From TMED27 sp050633165 (GTDB lineage Bacteria; Pseudomonadota; Alphaproteobacteria; Micavibrionales; Micavibrionaceae), in the NCBI GenBank assembly GCA_050633165.1, contig JBOEFZ010000080.1, positions 1 through 64,000 of the forward strand: a stretch of 64,000 bases of DNA, given 5' to 3'. The notes beneath the pieces are model-generated. The model made no database searches. It had not been told where the DNA came from and saw only the letters and a list, made by a program, of their open reading frames with translations. Positions 15,149 to 24,257 of this stretch are shown here, piece after piece. Position 1 is the first letter of the stretch; each line of letters opens with the position of its first letter. The translations under genes and the position numbers were made by a program.

Positions 15149-18094
15149 CTATTCCGACACCGCACGGTAGTTTTCAAGGAAATCGCTGAACAGATCGACT
15201 TCGGAGACGATGTCGAGGAGGGTATCGCGGTCGGCAAGAACGGCGGTTTGGCGGGGGCGGGTTATGACGTCGAAGATACGGGATTTTTGGGTCTGGCTCA
15301 TGGCTTGGGCGTATTTTTCGCGCAGATTGGCCAAAGATATGCGATCCCCCGCCAGATTCAGCGCGATAGCGTGATTTAGGATGAGCGTGGCGTCTTCTTT
15401 TTCCAACGGACGGGTAAGGGAGAGGTCTTTATCCAAAATCACAGCCTGAAGCGCGGCGGCGGCATCATCCCAATATCCGGCGTTCCATGCGATATCGGCG
15501 CGGAGCTGGTTGACCGAAACCGTGGCAGGCAGTGTTTCCAATAGTGCGATGGCTTGATCGGGCTGCCCTTCGCGGGAAATGGCGCGGGCGTTGAGGAGCG
15601 ATATTGTCTGGCTCTTATCCGTTGTTTTCTGCTCCTCGGGGAGGGTTTCGAAGGCGGCGGTGGCTTTTTCAAGGGCGGTGAGGGCTTCGGCGGATTTATC
15701 ATCGAGGAGGTAGATCGCGGCGAGTTTTGTACCTACACCGTAGGCCTCCAAGCCTTTGAGGCGATGGGTCAATTGGTAATCAAGTAAGCCGGCGGCGCGA
15801 CCGAGGAGGTCTGCCTTAACAAGGCGATCGGCGAGATTTTCGACGATGAGATTGCCGCGCTTATCGGTGGGGACAAGCTCGGTGAATTGTTCGTAAAGCG
15901 CGACGGCGGTGAGGGGGGAGAGGGTTTTTAGCTCATCGGTCAGGTAGAGATTGATGAAAACCTCGCTCATTTGATTGGCGATGCGTTTCCCGAGGCGGGT
16001 TCCGGCGCTGAAAGACATCGCTTCGCGCAGGATATTCAGGCCCTTCACGTATTCGCGGTTTTCGAAATAGGTGCGGCCTAGCCAGTAATTGATTTGCCGC
16101 TCCAGATCATCGCCGCGCCATGCGTAGCGGAGGCGTTCGAGGTTATCGATAGCCTCTTTCCCGTCGATTTTTCCGGTGTCGACAAGGAGGCGCGTGAGCG
16201 CGAGGCCGGCGCGGGCGCGGTACAGCTCGTCCGCTCCGGTGAGGAGTGGCTTCCAAAGCTTTGTTGTCGCCTCGGTATCGCCATCTTGCCTTGCGGCTTC
16301 GCCCTTGAGATATGTGAGGGCGGCGGTTTGCTGTTCGCTCAGGGATTTTTTGTTTTTGGCAATGGCGAGGAGGAGTTCATCCGCCATGCCTACATTTCCC
16401 GCACGCAGGGCAATTTCGGCGGCGGCGAGGCCGAGTTTATTAAAGATAAGCGGCGGGTAGGATTTTATGGCATCCGCCTTGCGCGGCATAATGGCGATGG
16501 CTTGGCGCCAATCGCCAAGATCGGCAAGAGCAAATGCGCGCCAAAAGCCGATTTCTTCGAATTGGCTTAATGCGGGGATAGAGAGATCCGTGAAGGCGTT
16601 ACGGGTTTTCATGTCCAAGGCACGCGCCGCGCCGCGAATGGCGAGGAATTCCGGCGTACGGACAATTTCGGGGGTGTTATCCGCGATCAGGCCAAGAAAT
16701 CCCAGCGCTTCCGCGCCCATGGCGTTGGAGAGATACATTTTCGCAAGGCTCATCAGCCCTTCGTTACGGGCGGATTGGGGGAGCTTATGCAGGCTTGCCA
16801 AAATGATGGAGCGGTTATCGCGTAGCGCGTCCTCGCCACCGAGTTGCCAATGTTTGAAATCGAAGATTTTGGCGCCGCTATACTCTTCGTGTTTTGTGGG
16901 GGTTTTTCCCTTTGCCATTTTATAATGGCTCGCGTCTTTTTCTGGTGTCGCGTCGAGTGTTTCGCTACGGCTCATGCGGCTTTCAGAGAGGATAGCCAGC
17001 CCTTCGGGGTGAGAGATGATGACGCCGTTATCGCGGAGCTTGATGGATAGATCGCTTCGTTTAGGGACAATGACGAGGCCGATTGCGGCGGGCAAGACAT
17101 CAAAATCAACGAAGCGTTGCGGCAGGCCGCCTGCATAATCTGCTGCCGTTTTTGTTGTAATGATTTTTAAGGGAAGCCCCGTTAGTGGATCGGTATAATC
17201 GATAATTTTCCCGGGTTCGGAGAGCGGCCAGAGGATTGAGCCACTGCGCTCTTTGCCTTCTATGACTTTCATGCGTTGAGGGGGGATTGGTTTTGTTTTG
17301 CTCGGGGTGGCGGCGAGGATGATTTTCCAGAGCAAGCCACCGCCTTGGGTGCGGAGATACGCGCCTTCCACCATTGTTGTTTCAAAGGCAACCGCCCCTG
17401 TAAGCTTTTTCTTTTTAACCGTTGATAGGGCTTGCGCGTTTGGGCCGCTAATTTGAGGATCGAGGATGGAATCGGCCTTGTCATTGATCATGATGAGCTT
17501 ATCCCCGCGTGCGAAAACGGCGAGGCCGAAGCTTTGTGAAGATGACATGGAAATGAGGTCGGGGGTTGCGGGTAGCACGCGCGGGACAACGCTCAGCGGC
17601 TTTTTCTCCACCGGTTCGACGGGCGCTTTGGCGACGATTTTTACGTTTTCAGCATGGTGTTCTTTGTGCGTTTCTTCTGGGGCTGGCTTGGCTGGTTCGG
17701 CCTGTGCCTTGATTTGGGGGGCGGGCGCGCCGCCTTTGGCATCGTAAATATCGATGATGGCGCGACCACCTATGTTAAAGCCGCGATATTCGCTTTGCCT
17801 GGGGATGGAAAGCGTTAGGGTTAATGGCGCTTCCCCCTGAATTTGAATGCCGCCGATATTGCGAATTCCACTCACATCGGGAACGGTGACGGATGCGTTT
17901 TTGGTAAAAGCAATCGTTAGCGTTGAGGGCGCATTTTTTTCAACCGTAAATTTTGTTTTTTGCGGCCAATTGAGCACAAGACGGGAATAGCCATCATGAT
18001 CCGCCGCGCGCAAAGATACATCCAGCGCGGATGCGGCGCTTGGCAATGTTAGAATTATAAAGGCAAGAGCGCAAAAAAGGAGGCGAAAAACCAT
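15149..18094 (-). CDS. Large secreted or periplasmic TPR protein
   Basis: 981 residues with a signal peptide (FRLLFCALAFIILTLPSAAS). The N-terminal part contains a beta-rich region (SLRAADHDGYSRLVLNWPQK, then VPDVSGIRNIGGIQIQG) that resembles AMIN-type domains. An Ala/Pro/Lys-rich linker follows at about 125-190. The C-terminal two thirds is a long array of helical repeats of TPR type. It is the last gene of the run ending with the two MotB-like genes, 47 bases after motB. This suggests a periplasmic role around the motor or cell wall, but I know of no proven function. Confidence 0.8.
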   Translation of the reverse strand: MVFRLLFCALAFIILTLPSAASALDVSLRAADHDGYSRLVLNWPQKTKFTVEKNAPSTLTIAFTKNASVTVPDVSGIRNIGGIQIQGEAPLTLTLSIPRQSEYRGFNIGGRAIIDIYDAKGGAPAPQIKAQAEPAKPAPEETHKEHHAENVKIVAKAPVEPVEKKPLSVVPRVLPATPDLISMSSSQSFGLAVFARGDKLIMINDKADSILDPQISGPNAQALSTVKKKKLTGAVAFETTMVEGAYLRTQGGGLLWKIILAATPSKTKPIPPQRMKVIEGKERSGSILWPLSEPGKIIDYTDPLTGLPLKIITTKTAADYAGGLPQRFVDFDVLPAAIGLVIVPKRSDLSIKLRDNGVIISHPEGLAILSESRMSRSETLDATPEKDASHYKMAKGKTPTKHEEYSGAKIFDFKHWQLGGEDALRDNRSIILASLHKLPQSARNEGLMSLAKMYLSNAMGAEALGFLGLIADNTPEIVRTPEFLAIRGAARALDMKTRNAFTDLSIPALSQFEEIGFWRAFALADLGDWRQAIAIMPRKADAIKSYPPLIFNKLGLAAAEIALRAGNVGMADELLLAIAKNKKSLSEQQTAALTYLKGEAARQDGDTEATTKLWKPLLTGADELYRARAGLALTRLLVDTGKIDGKEAIDNLERLRYAWRGDDLERQINYWLGRTYFENREYVKGLNILREAMSFSAGTRLGKRIANQMSEVFINLYLTDELKTLSPLTAVALYEQFTELVPTDKRGNLIVENLADRLVKADLLGRAAGLLDYQLTHRLKGLEAYGVGTKLAAIYLLDDKSAEALTALEKATAAFETLPEEQKTTDKSQTISLLNARAISREGQPDQAIALLETLPATVSVNQLRADIAWNAGYWDDAAAALQAVILDKDLSLTRPLEKEDATLILNHAIALNLAGDRISLANLREKYAQAMSQTQKSRIFDVITRPRQTAVLADRDTLLDIVSEVDLFSDFLENYRAVSE

Positions 18095-18141
18095 GATTCA
18101 TTGTGCCATAGCAGGGGGTTAAGCGCAATTCATGATGCGCA

Positions 18142-18993
18142 CTAATTCCCGAACTCGAAGAAGGCTTTTCGACGGCCATTATCTTGCATGATAACAATGT
18201 CAACGCGACGAGAGAGGCTTAAGCGCTCCTCCTCGTTCAGACCATTGGAGAGTTCGTCGTAACGGGCGCTGGAGAGGCCGCGAATCATGATATCACGGCT
18301 ATAGCCAAACTCCCGCAGGAGGCGCGCGACCTCCCCTGCCCGCGCAAGGGACAGCGACCAGTTCGAGCTATATTCACTGCTTGAGGATGATGGGCGCGGG
18401 TCGGCGTGTCCGACGATTTCGATTCGATTGCGGATGCGTGATAACAACCCACCAAGACCGAAAAGCGCGCGTTTTCCTTGCGTACCGATTGATGTTTTTC
18501 CACCTTCAAATAAAATAGCTTGCGGGAGGGACACGATAAGGCGGTCACTTTGGTTGATCATAACGACGTTTTTAAGATGCTCGTTCTCCGCTATGCCGCG
18601 TTCAAGGATTTCGCGTAAATATTTAAGATCAAGCGAACGCGCCCGTTCAATTTTTAAAATAGAGATTGTGTCTTGTGGCCCCGCATTCTCGGGCGGGCTA
18701 TAGAATTTACTTAGGCCACTAGAAAGAGAATCCACGACATCTTCCCATTTTTCCTCCTGAGGGACAGACATGGAATAAAGCAGAACGAAGAAGGTAAGCA
18801 TTAAGGCGACAACATCGGTGAAGGTAATCAACCACAATGCTGGCGGTGTTTCATCATCGCTGGCTCCGGCGAAAACGCGGTTATAGGTTTGCGTACTGCT
18901 AGACCGCACAGCGGGAAGAGATGTGTGTGCCGCGTTTTCAGGTGGCGCGCCCTCTTCGGTTTTTACGCCTTTATTATTTTCACCCTCACTCAT
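18142..18993 (-). CDS. motB: Flagellar stator protein MotB (OmpA-type peptidoglycan-binding domain)
   Basis: 283 residues. A cytoplasmic N-terminal tail is followed by one membrane segment with the proton-binding Asp60 (ALWLITFTDVVALMLTFFVL). A plug/linker region and a C-terminal OmpA/MotB domain follow (ILFEGGKTSIGTQGKRAL, EIVGHADPRP, LSLARAGEVARLLREFGYS). It anchors the stator to the wall and forms the ion channel with MotA at 42056. Its start overlaps the end of the upstream MotB-like gene by 4 bases (ATGA type). Confidence 0.92.
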   Translation of the reverse strand: MSEGENNKGVKTEEGAPPENAAHTSLPAVRSSSTQTYNRVFAGASDDETPPALWLITFTDVVALMLTFFVLLYSMSVPQEEKWEDVVDSLSSGLSKFYSPPENAGPQDTISILKIERARSLDLKYLREILERGIAENEHLKNVVMINQSDRLIVSLPQAILFEGGKTSIGTQGKRALFGLGGLLSRIRNRIEIVGHADPRPSSSSSEYSSNWSLSLARAGEVARLLREFGYSRDIMIRGLSSARYDELSNGLNEEERLSLSRRVDIVIMQDNGRRKAFFEFGN

Positions 18994-19661
18994 TGCACGA
19001 CCTCCGCTTGCGCCCTTTCTTGCGGAAGGGTGAAGGGTTCATATCGCCGGAAATACAAATCGATGAAGCCCACCTCTCCCTTTTCCAAACCGGTAGAGAT
19101 TAGCTTCCTCTCCATTCCCGCGCGCTCCAACGCGTCAGTGAAGGCCGCTGCAATTTTTATACTGTTTTTAAGGCTTTGTGGTGATTCCAATGCCATTTTT
19201 GCGGGCTCTGCATCCATGTTCATCACCATATCCATACGGTAGGGATTTTTACTTTCGCGGGTTTGGATAAGGGACACTAACGTTGGAAGAAACCCCTCAT
19301 CAGTTTGCAATGTTTCGGATGCAAGCGGTGTTAATACCGCGCGTTCAAAGCGTGGAATTGGCATACGGATATGCATTTCCGTGCCAAGGCGGTTTTTAGT
19401 GACTTCATATCCTGTAATATGCGATTGGAAGACACCCTGAATTTTATCAAGGGTCGACCCTTCCCTTACCGATTTTTCAGCGGATTCAACCGTATTTGGC
19501 TTGAAGGTTTCCTCTTTAACCTCACGATCGGAAAAGGCCAGTGCGATGCTGTTGAGGACGGGGCGGGATTTGGTATCCTCGAAATCGGCTGTACCGTTCA
19601 AAATAATGAAGAACGAGAGCAGCATGATAAAGAGCGACAAAGCCAGATATTGATTAGCCAT
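18990..19661 (-). CDS. MotB-like protein lacking the channel Asp
   Basis: 223 residues. It begins directly with a membrane segment (MANQYLALSLFIMLLSFFII) that resembles the MotB helix, but the Asp position is Ser and the cytoplasmic tail is missing. The periplasmic part keeps a MotB-like pattern (MHIRMPIPRFERAV, then SLKNSIKIAAAFTDALERAG), although the OmpA domain is divergent. It is translationally coupled to motB. A TATAAT on the minus strand at 19668-19673 lies very close to the start codon. It may be an accessory stator or periplasmic motor factor; the function is inferred from context only. Confidence 0.75.
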   Translation of the reverse strand: MANQYLALSLFIMLLSFFIILNGTADFEDTKSRPVLNSIALAFSDREVKEETFKPNTVESAEKSVREGSTLDKIQGVFQSHITGYEVTKNRLGTEMHIRMPIPRFERAVLTPLASETLQTDEGFLPTLVSLIQTRESKNPYRMDMVMNMDAEPAKMALESPQSLKNSIKIAAAFTDALERAGMERKLISTGLEKGEVGFIDLYFRRYEPFTLPQERAQAEVVQ

Positions 19662-19718
19662 GTCGCCATTATACGTTAGATTTGATTTGAATTCACGCGA
19701 TGATTAATCAAATGACGA

Positions 19719-20351
19719 TTAATCAAAATCAGCGAGAAGTGCGTCGATATCATCTTGGGAGATTGCATTGCCGGGGAGCTGCGGGCCGTTCAGCAGATCT
19801 TCATCGGTGATGACACCGCTATCAGCTTTTTCTGTTTCGCCCCCATCTTCACCCTCATCAATTCCGGGGAGCTTGTCCCCGATAATTTGCATGAGCTTTG
19901 AAACCTTTGCTTCGATATCTTTAAGCGTTGTCACAACCTTTGTGATGCGTTGTCCCGTGATATCCTGAAACGAGCATGCCTCGAAAATCTTCATGGTTTC
20001 ATTAACGATATCATTGACCTCATCACCCGTAAGCGCACTGGCCTTTTCCTGAATCACATCGCAAGAATCCATGATGGTTCCGGTTGCCTCGGCAGTAGCG
20101 GCCACAACAGCGTCCAGTTCATCCGTTGCGGTCGGGATATGGGTATCATTGATTTCGGATGGGCGAGTGGAGCCAAGCTCTTTTCTCGCATCGTCGATGA
20201 TTTTTTGAAGCTCTTGCAGCTCTTGGAAAATCGCGATTGTACCGTCATCGTTTTGGTGCTCGACCTTTTCAATGACCGAGTTAATAATTTTCACAACTTG
20301 GTCGCGTTCATATGAGTGATGCTCGTCTTGTGATTGAACAGATTCATTCAT
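19719..20351 (-). CDS. cheZ: Chemotaxis protein phosphatase CheZ
   Basis: 210 residues, a long helical protein. The active-site segment EACSFQDITGQRITKVV holds the Gln that helps hydrolyse CheY-phosphate. The last residues, ISQDDIDALLADFD, look like the CheY-binding tail helix. It lies directly downstream of cheY, 57 bases away, in the same transcription direction, which supports the assignment. Confidence 0.92.
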   Translation of the reverse strand: MNESVQSQDEHHSYERDQVVKIINSVIEKVEHQNDDGTIAIFQELQELQKIIDDARKELGSTRPSEINDTHIPTATDELDAVVAATAEATGTIMDSCDVIQEKASALTGDEVNDIVNETMKIFEACSFQDITGQRITKVVTTLKDIEAKVSKLMQIIGDKLPGIDEGEDGGETEKADSGVITDEDLLNGPQLPGNAISQDDIDALLADFD

Positions 20352-20408
20352 GCGTTTATTCCCTTCTTTTTTATGAAGATATTTAGATTTATTGCAGTAA
20401 AAGGCTGC

Positions 20409-20798
20409 TTAAAACTCACCGAGCACAGCGGTCATTTTTGCCTTTAGCGTTTCCGCGTTGAAGGGTTTTACGATGTAGTTATTCACGCCGGCCTGCTTTG
20501 CCATGATAACGTTTTCAGTTTTGCTTTCCGCCGTCACCATAATAAATGGTGTGGTTTTATAAGCCTGATCCGAGGCGCGAACTTCTTTCAAAAAATCATA
20601 ACCGGTCATGGGCTCCATATTCCAATCAGAGATAATTAAACCGTATGGTTTAGCCTTAACCTTTTCCAAAGCCTCTTCCCCGTCAGAGGCCTCGTCAACA
20701 TTACTAAAGCCAAGCTGCTTCAGCAGATTTTTTATAATACGTAACATTGTATTGTAATCATCCACGATAAGGACACTCATATTTTTATCAACGGCCAC
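20409..20798 (-). CDS. cheY: Chemotaxis response regulator CheY
   Basis: 129-residue single receiver domain. The acidic pair is in IVDDYNTM, the phospho-acceptor is Asp58 (LIISDWNMEPMTG), the switch Thr is in PFIMVTAES and Lys is in YIVKPFNAE. When phosphorylated it binds FliM and changes motor rotation. The start is GTG 20798 with AAAGGAG about 8 bases upstream. A long inverted repeat occupies its leader (20818-20883). Confidence 0.95.
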   Translation of the reverse strand: MAVDKNMSVLIVDDYNTMLRIIKNLLKQLGFSNVDEASDGEEALEKVKAKPYGLIISDWNMEPMTGYDFLKEVRASDQAYKTTPFIMVTAESKTENVIMAKQAGVNNYIVKPFNAETLKAKMTAVLGEF

Positions 20799-20817
20799 GA
20801 TATATCTCCTTTAGACC

Positions 20818-20883
20818 TTAACCTTTGCAAGTATTTGCTTTGACGCAAAACGTCAGTAACCGAGTATGCCTGCAAAAGGTTAA
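20818..20883 (-). promoter_or_regulatory. Inverted-repeat leader upstream of cheY
   Basis: TTAACCTTTGCAA (20818-20830) pairs with TGCAAAAGGTTAA (20871-20883) apart from one bulged base, and an inner TGACG/CGTCA hairpin lies in the centre. It sits 20 bases before the cheY start on the transcribed strand. It may be a leader hairpin or a site for a dimeric regulator; the TTAACC arms also resemble CtrA half-sites. Confidence 0.5.
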
Positions 20884-21002
20884 CGCTTTATAACTGCATG
20901 AAAGAAAACTCAGAAAAATAATCCTAAGGATAAGTGTACCCGAATCTGGTGAATGGTTGAAGGGCAAATATACGCTTTATCCCCTCCCTGTGCGCGTGTC
21001 GA

Positions 21003-21671
21003 TTATTGTGGCAAATCAGGGAGCTTCTTTTGCTCGGCCAGCATGATTGTGATTGTGCGTGCGCGCTCGGCGTTCATAGCCGCCAAAACGGGGGATAGAC
21101 GACGTTCGGACATCCGCCCCATAACAGCGACAAGAACATCAAGGTCGAGCGTATCAAAAATGCGGGCCGCATCCTTTGGCTTCATACCCTCGTATATTTT
21201 GACCAAAGACGTGATTTGCGCTTGCTCCTCTTCGGATTGTTGATTGAGGAGGGTTTCAAGTTCGGTGCGCAGGGCGGTGAGCTCTTGGTATTTTCGATCC
21301 AGCTCTTGCTCGGCGGCGCGCAGGAGAGCTTCGCGGGTGGTAAGATTGCGTTCTTTTTGATCGACTTTTTCGCGGCGGGCTCGTAGGTCTTCGAACATTT
21401 TTGCGTTTACGGCGTTAAACTCCAGCTCGTCATCACTGGCGTCGCGCCATTTGGGTGTTTCCGGTTCTTCTTCGGACACTTCTTCTTTTGCCTCTGCGTG
21501 TTCGGCTTCTTTGGGCTTTTCTTCTTTGGGCTTTTCCGTTTTATCGCCCGCAGCGATGGCATTTCCGGCCTGCGGGAAGCCGCCGATGATTTCCACGAAG
21601 CGGAAACCGAAGGACAAGAATGCCACGACGATTAAAAAAGGCAGGATTTTGATTTGCTTCATGTTGTTCAT
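21003..21671 (-). CDS. motE: MotE-like protein (MgtE N-domain type, COG3334)
   Basis: 222 residues: an N-terminal membrane or signal segment, a charged Lys/Glu-rich linker, a coiled coil (about 85-150, heptads through REKVDQKERNLTTREALLRA) and a C-terminal domain. That domain, IYEGMKPKDAARIFDTLDLD followed by VLVAVMGRMSERRLSPVLAA, is of the kind shared with MgtE and FliG. Rhizobial MotE is a chaperone for periplasmic motor protein MotC. Here it lies between the DUF6468-like gene and cheY. Confidence 0.82.
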   Translation of the reverse strand: MNNMKQIKILPFLIVVAFLSFGFRFVEIIGGFPQAGNAIAAGDKTEKPKEEKPKEAEHAEAKEEVSEEEPETPKWRDASDDELEFNAVNAKMFEDLRARREKVDQKERNLTTREALLRAAEQELDRKYQELTALRTELETLLNQQSEEEQAQITSLVKIYEGMKPKDAARIFDTLDLDVLVAVMGRMSERRLSPVLAAMNAERARTITIMLAEQKKLPDLPQ

Positions 21672-21692
21672 AGATTCTTTATTTATGCGCCC

Positions 21693-22172
21693 TTATGTTT
21701 TGGCCTTCTTTAGGGCTTTGTACAATTCTTTTTCTGCGGCGCTGGGGAGTTTTTCCATGCTTTCATCTTCTATCATCTCATCATCTTCGAAGTCGGCATC
21801 ATGTATCGCGAAGCCGTCTTCTTTTTTACGGCGAGAGATCGGGGTTACCTTATTGGTGTCGCTTAACCCTTCCAACCTTTCGGCGAGGCGATCGCTGGCT
21901 TGGTTAATGACTTCCATTTCGTCTTTTAAATCCTTGGCACGGGCGACTTGGCGATAGAGGTTATCGCCGGCGCTTTGTGCATTTTCCTTCATGTTTTTAA
22001 TCGCTTCATCTGCTTTTGTGATGTAAGTATTTAACTCCTGCATCATGGCGTTAAATTCGCTGCGGCTTTTGCGAAATTCGTTTAGCGCGCTGCTGAGGCG
22101 GGTGGCGTAGAACAGGAACGCGCCCAGTCCGGCTAAAATCAAAATATCTAAAATTATTCCATACTCAGTCAT
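21693..22172 (-). CDS. Coiled-coil membrane-anchored protein (DUF6468-like)
   Basis: 159 residues with an N-terminal membrane anchor (YGIILDILILAGLGAFLFYA) and a cytoplasmic coiled coil (about 25-105). A polar tail includes VTPISRRKKEDGF. The position between fliM and motE is typical of an alphaproteobacterial flagellar gene annotated as DUF6468. I make that link from memory of family context, not from a search. Its function is unknown. Confidence 0.7.
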   Translation of the reverse strand: MTEYGIILDILILAGLGAFLFYATRLSSALNEFRKSRSEFNAMMQELNTYITKADEAIKNMKENAQSAGDNLYRQVARAKDLKDEMEVINQASDRLAERLEGLSDTNKVTPISRRKKEDGFAIHDADFEDDEMIEDESMEKLPSAAEKELYKALKKAKT

Positions 22173-22200
22173 GTTATATCCTCACTTATTGATAAGGGGG

Positions 22201-23325
22201 TTAATCGTCTTCATCGGGTTCGGGTTCGATATAGCTTTCGACGCGTACCGCAATGTGCTCTTGCTTTTGCCCGACCGGTCCTTTGTACATCGGAAAATGA
22301 CCGCAGCGAAGCTCGAGATCATCTTCGGTACGGGTTTGGAACATGATGGTCGAGCCGATTTTCCAATTCATCATCTCACCCAAAGATAAGACTTTTTCGC
22401 CCAAAATCGCCTGAAGCTGTACGTCGGTTTTATAGAGTTCGTGGGTCAGGTGACTTTCCCAGATGGAGTCGCGCCCGAATTTTTCCCCCATGAACATCTG
22501 CAAGAGAAGTTCGCGGATTGGTTCTAGCGTCGCATAGGGGATTAGCACTTCAACACGTCCACCGCGATCGCCCATATCAACCCGCAAGCGCGCGAGCACA
22601 CAGGCGTTGCCGCTTTGGGTTATGGTGGCGAAGCGCGGGTTTGTTTCCATGCGGTCGAGGTTAAAACTGACGGGGGAGAGAGGATCGAAGGCGGAAGAAA
22701 GATCGCCCAGCGTGACCGATACCATTTTCTCGACCAGTTTTGTTTCGATGGTCGTATAGGGGCGTCCCTCGACGCGAATGGCGGGCGTTCCCTTTCGCCC
22801 CCCAAGAAGCACATCAACGATGGAGTAGATCAGCGCGGAATCAGTGACCATCAGACCGTTATTATCCCATTCCTCAGCCTTGAAAACCGAGAGCATGGCG
22901 GGGAGCGGGATGGAATTCATGTAATCGCCGAAACGCACGGTGGAGACTTGGTCAAGGCTAACCTCGACATTATCTGTGGTGAGGTTACGTAAGGATGTGG
23001 ACATCAAGCGGACAAGACGGTCAAAGACAATGTCGAGCATCGGCAGGCGTTCATAATTGACCATCGCCGAATTAATCAGCGCCATCACGCCGGACGTTTC
23101 GCCCGCGCCATCATCATCATCAAAGCCAAGAAGGGAGTCGATTTCTTCCTGGTTCAAGATCCGCGTGCCACCGTCACCATCATCGATAAGGGTGCCATCA
23201 TCGGCGTCGGGCATGACCTCCGCTGCAGCACCATCGCCTGCGCCGCCATCCTCATCGCCCGCCATAGCCTCCCATTCGGCCATGACTGCGCGTTCTTCTT
23301 CGCTCATTTCTTCGACTTCGGACAC
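22201..23325 (-). CDS. fliM: Flagellar motor switch protein FliM
   Basis: C-ring switch component of 374 residues. An acidic N-terminal extension precedes the CheY-binding segment ILNQEEIDSLLGF. The middle domain has MNSIPLPAMLSVFKAEEWDN and SIVDVLLGGRKGTPA, and the C-terminal SpoA domain ends ESYIEPEPDEDD. The start is probably GTG 23325. The acidic run of about 40 residues before the CheY motif is longer than usual. It lies between fliL and the DUF6468-like gene. Confidence 0.96.
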   Translation of the reverse strand: MSEVEEMSEEERAVMAEWEAMAGDEDGGAGDGAAAEVMPDADDGTLIDDGDGGTRILNQEEIDSLLGFDDDDGAGETSGVMALINSAMVNYERLPMLDIVFDRLVRLMSTSLRNLTTDNVEVSLDQVSTVRFGDYMNSIPLPAMLSVFKAEEWDNNGLMVTDSALIYSIVDVLLGGRKGTPAIRVEGRPYTTIETKLVEKMVSVTLGDLSSAFDPLSPVSFNLDRMETNPRFATITQSGNACVLARLRVDMGDRGGRVEVLIPYATLEPIRELLLQMFMGEKFGRDSIWESHLTHELYKTDVQLQAILGEKVLSLGEMMNWKIGSTIMFQTRTEDDLELRCGHFPMYKGPVGQKQEHIAVRVESYIEPEPDEDD

Positions 23326-23400
23326 TGCTTTTTTCGCTAACCTTTAATTCTTACTTTTTTATTCAAATGTTTATTTTGCAATCTTTATGCCACTTATCGC

Positions 23401-24057
23401 CTACTGGATCAAAATCTCCTGAAACAGGACGTCTTTGACCTCTATCGGGGCGGCGGCTTGGTTCACGCGCCACAAAAGTTCAGTTTGAAGACGGTAAATA
23501 CCGGCAGAGCCACGCAGATCACGCACGCGCAGCTCCCGCAGATATGTTTGGAATTGGTCAATAACGCGGGGGATAATCGCCTCGACAGCGGCATTATCGC
23601 CGCTATTGGCGAGTTCAAGCTGAACAGAAAGGCGTAGATAGCGGGGCGTGCCACCTTCGGTATTTAAGTTCACAATCATGGTCGGGATCTCAACGAATGC
23701 GCCGCCACCACCGTGACCGTCGCCATATCCATCGCCGTGACCATCATCTTTTTTCGCGTGACTGTCGTCTTTGCCATGCCCGTCATCACCGTGCTCTTCT
23801 TCGGGACAGGCATGAACAACCTCACCATGATCATCCACTTCCTCGACGCATTCCTCGGCCTTTTTACCGAGCACACTATCCAGCATGCCGGAGAAATACA
23901 GCCCCGCACCGATCAAGATAAGCGCAACAGGAATAGCCAGGATGATCATCTTTTTCTTATTATCATCACCGCCCTCGCCCTCTTGTCCTTCTGCGCCTTC
24001 GACAGCATCGGCATTTTCGTTTTCGGGGTTTTCATTCTCTTGATCTTCGTCGGCCAT
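23401..24057 (-). CDS. fliL: Flagellar basal body protein FliL with His-rich linker
   Basis: 218 residues: an acidic cytoplasmic tail, one membrane segment (about 37-55), a linker, and a C-terminal stomatin-like FliL domain (FVEIPTMIVNLNTEGGTPRY, then VLFQEILIQ). The linker (about 77-116) is unusually rich in His, Asp and Gly, with many HGD/HGK units. The open frame extends upstream to 24153, but ATG 24057 starts the normal FliL N-terminus. FliL surrounds the stator and supports motor torque. It is the first gene of its minus-strand block. Confidence 0.94.
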   Translation of the reverse strand: MADEDQENENPENENADAVEGAEGQEGEGGDDNKKKMIILAIPVALILIGAGLYFSGMLDSVLGKKAEECVEEVDDHGEVVHACPEEEHGDDGHGKDDSHAKKDDGHGDGYGDGHGGGGAFVEIPTMIVNLNTEGGTPRYLRLSVQLELANSGDNAAVEAIIPRVIDQFQTYLRELRVRDLRGSAGIYRLQTELLWRVNQAAAPIEVKDVLFQEILIQ

Positions 24058-24257
24058 TTTATGAGATCCTTTTTGAACTGAGGGAATATGCGCGAATATG
24101 CGCCTCTTTATAATATATCGTGTTTTAAAGGAGAAATACAGCCTTGGGCGCAATCGGGTAATATTTTCCTGTCTTTAGCAGATTTTGCACGGTGCATAAC
24201 ATGATGGGGGAAGGGCTTCATACCCTCAACCCCTTACGATTCCATAAGAAATGCTTC

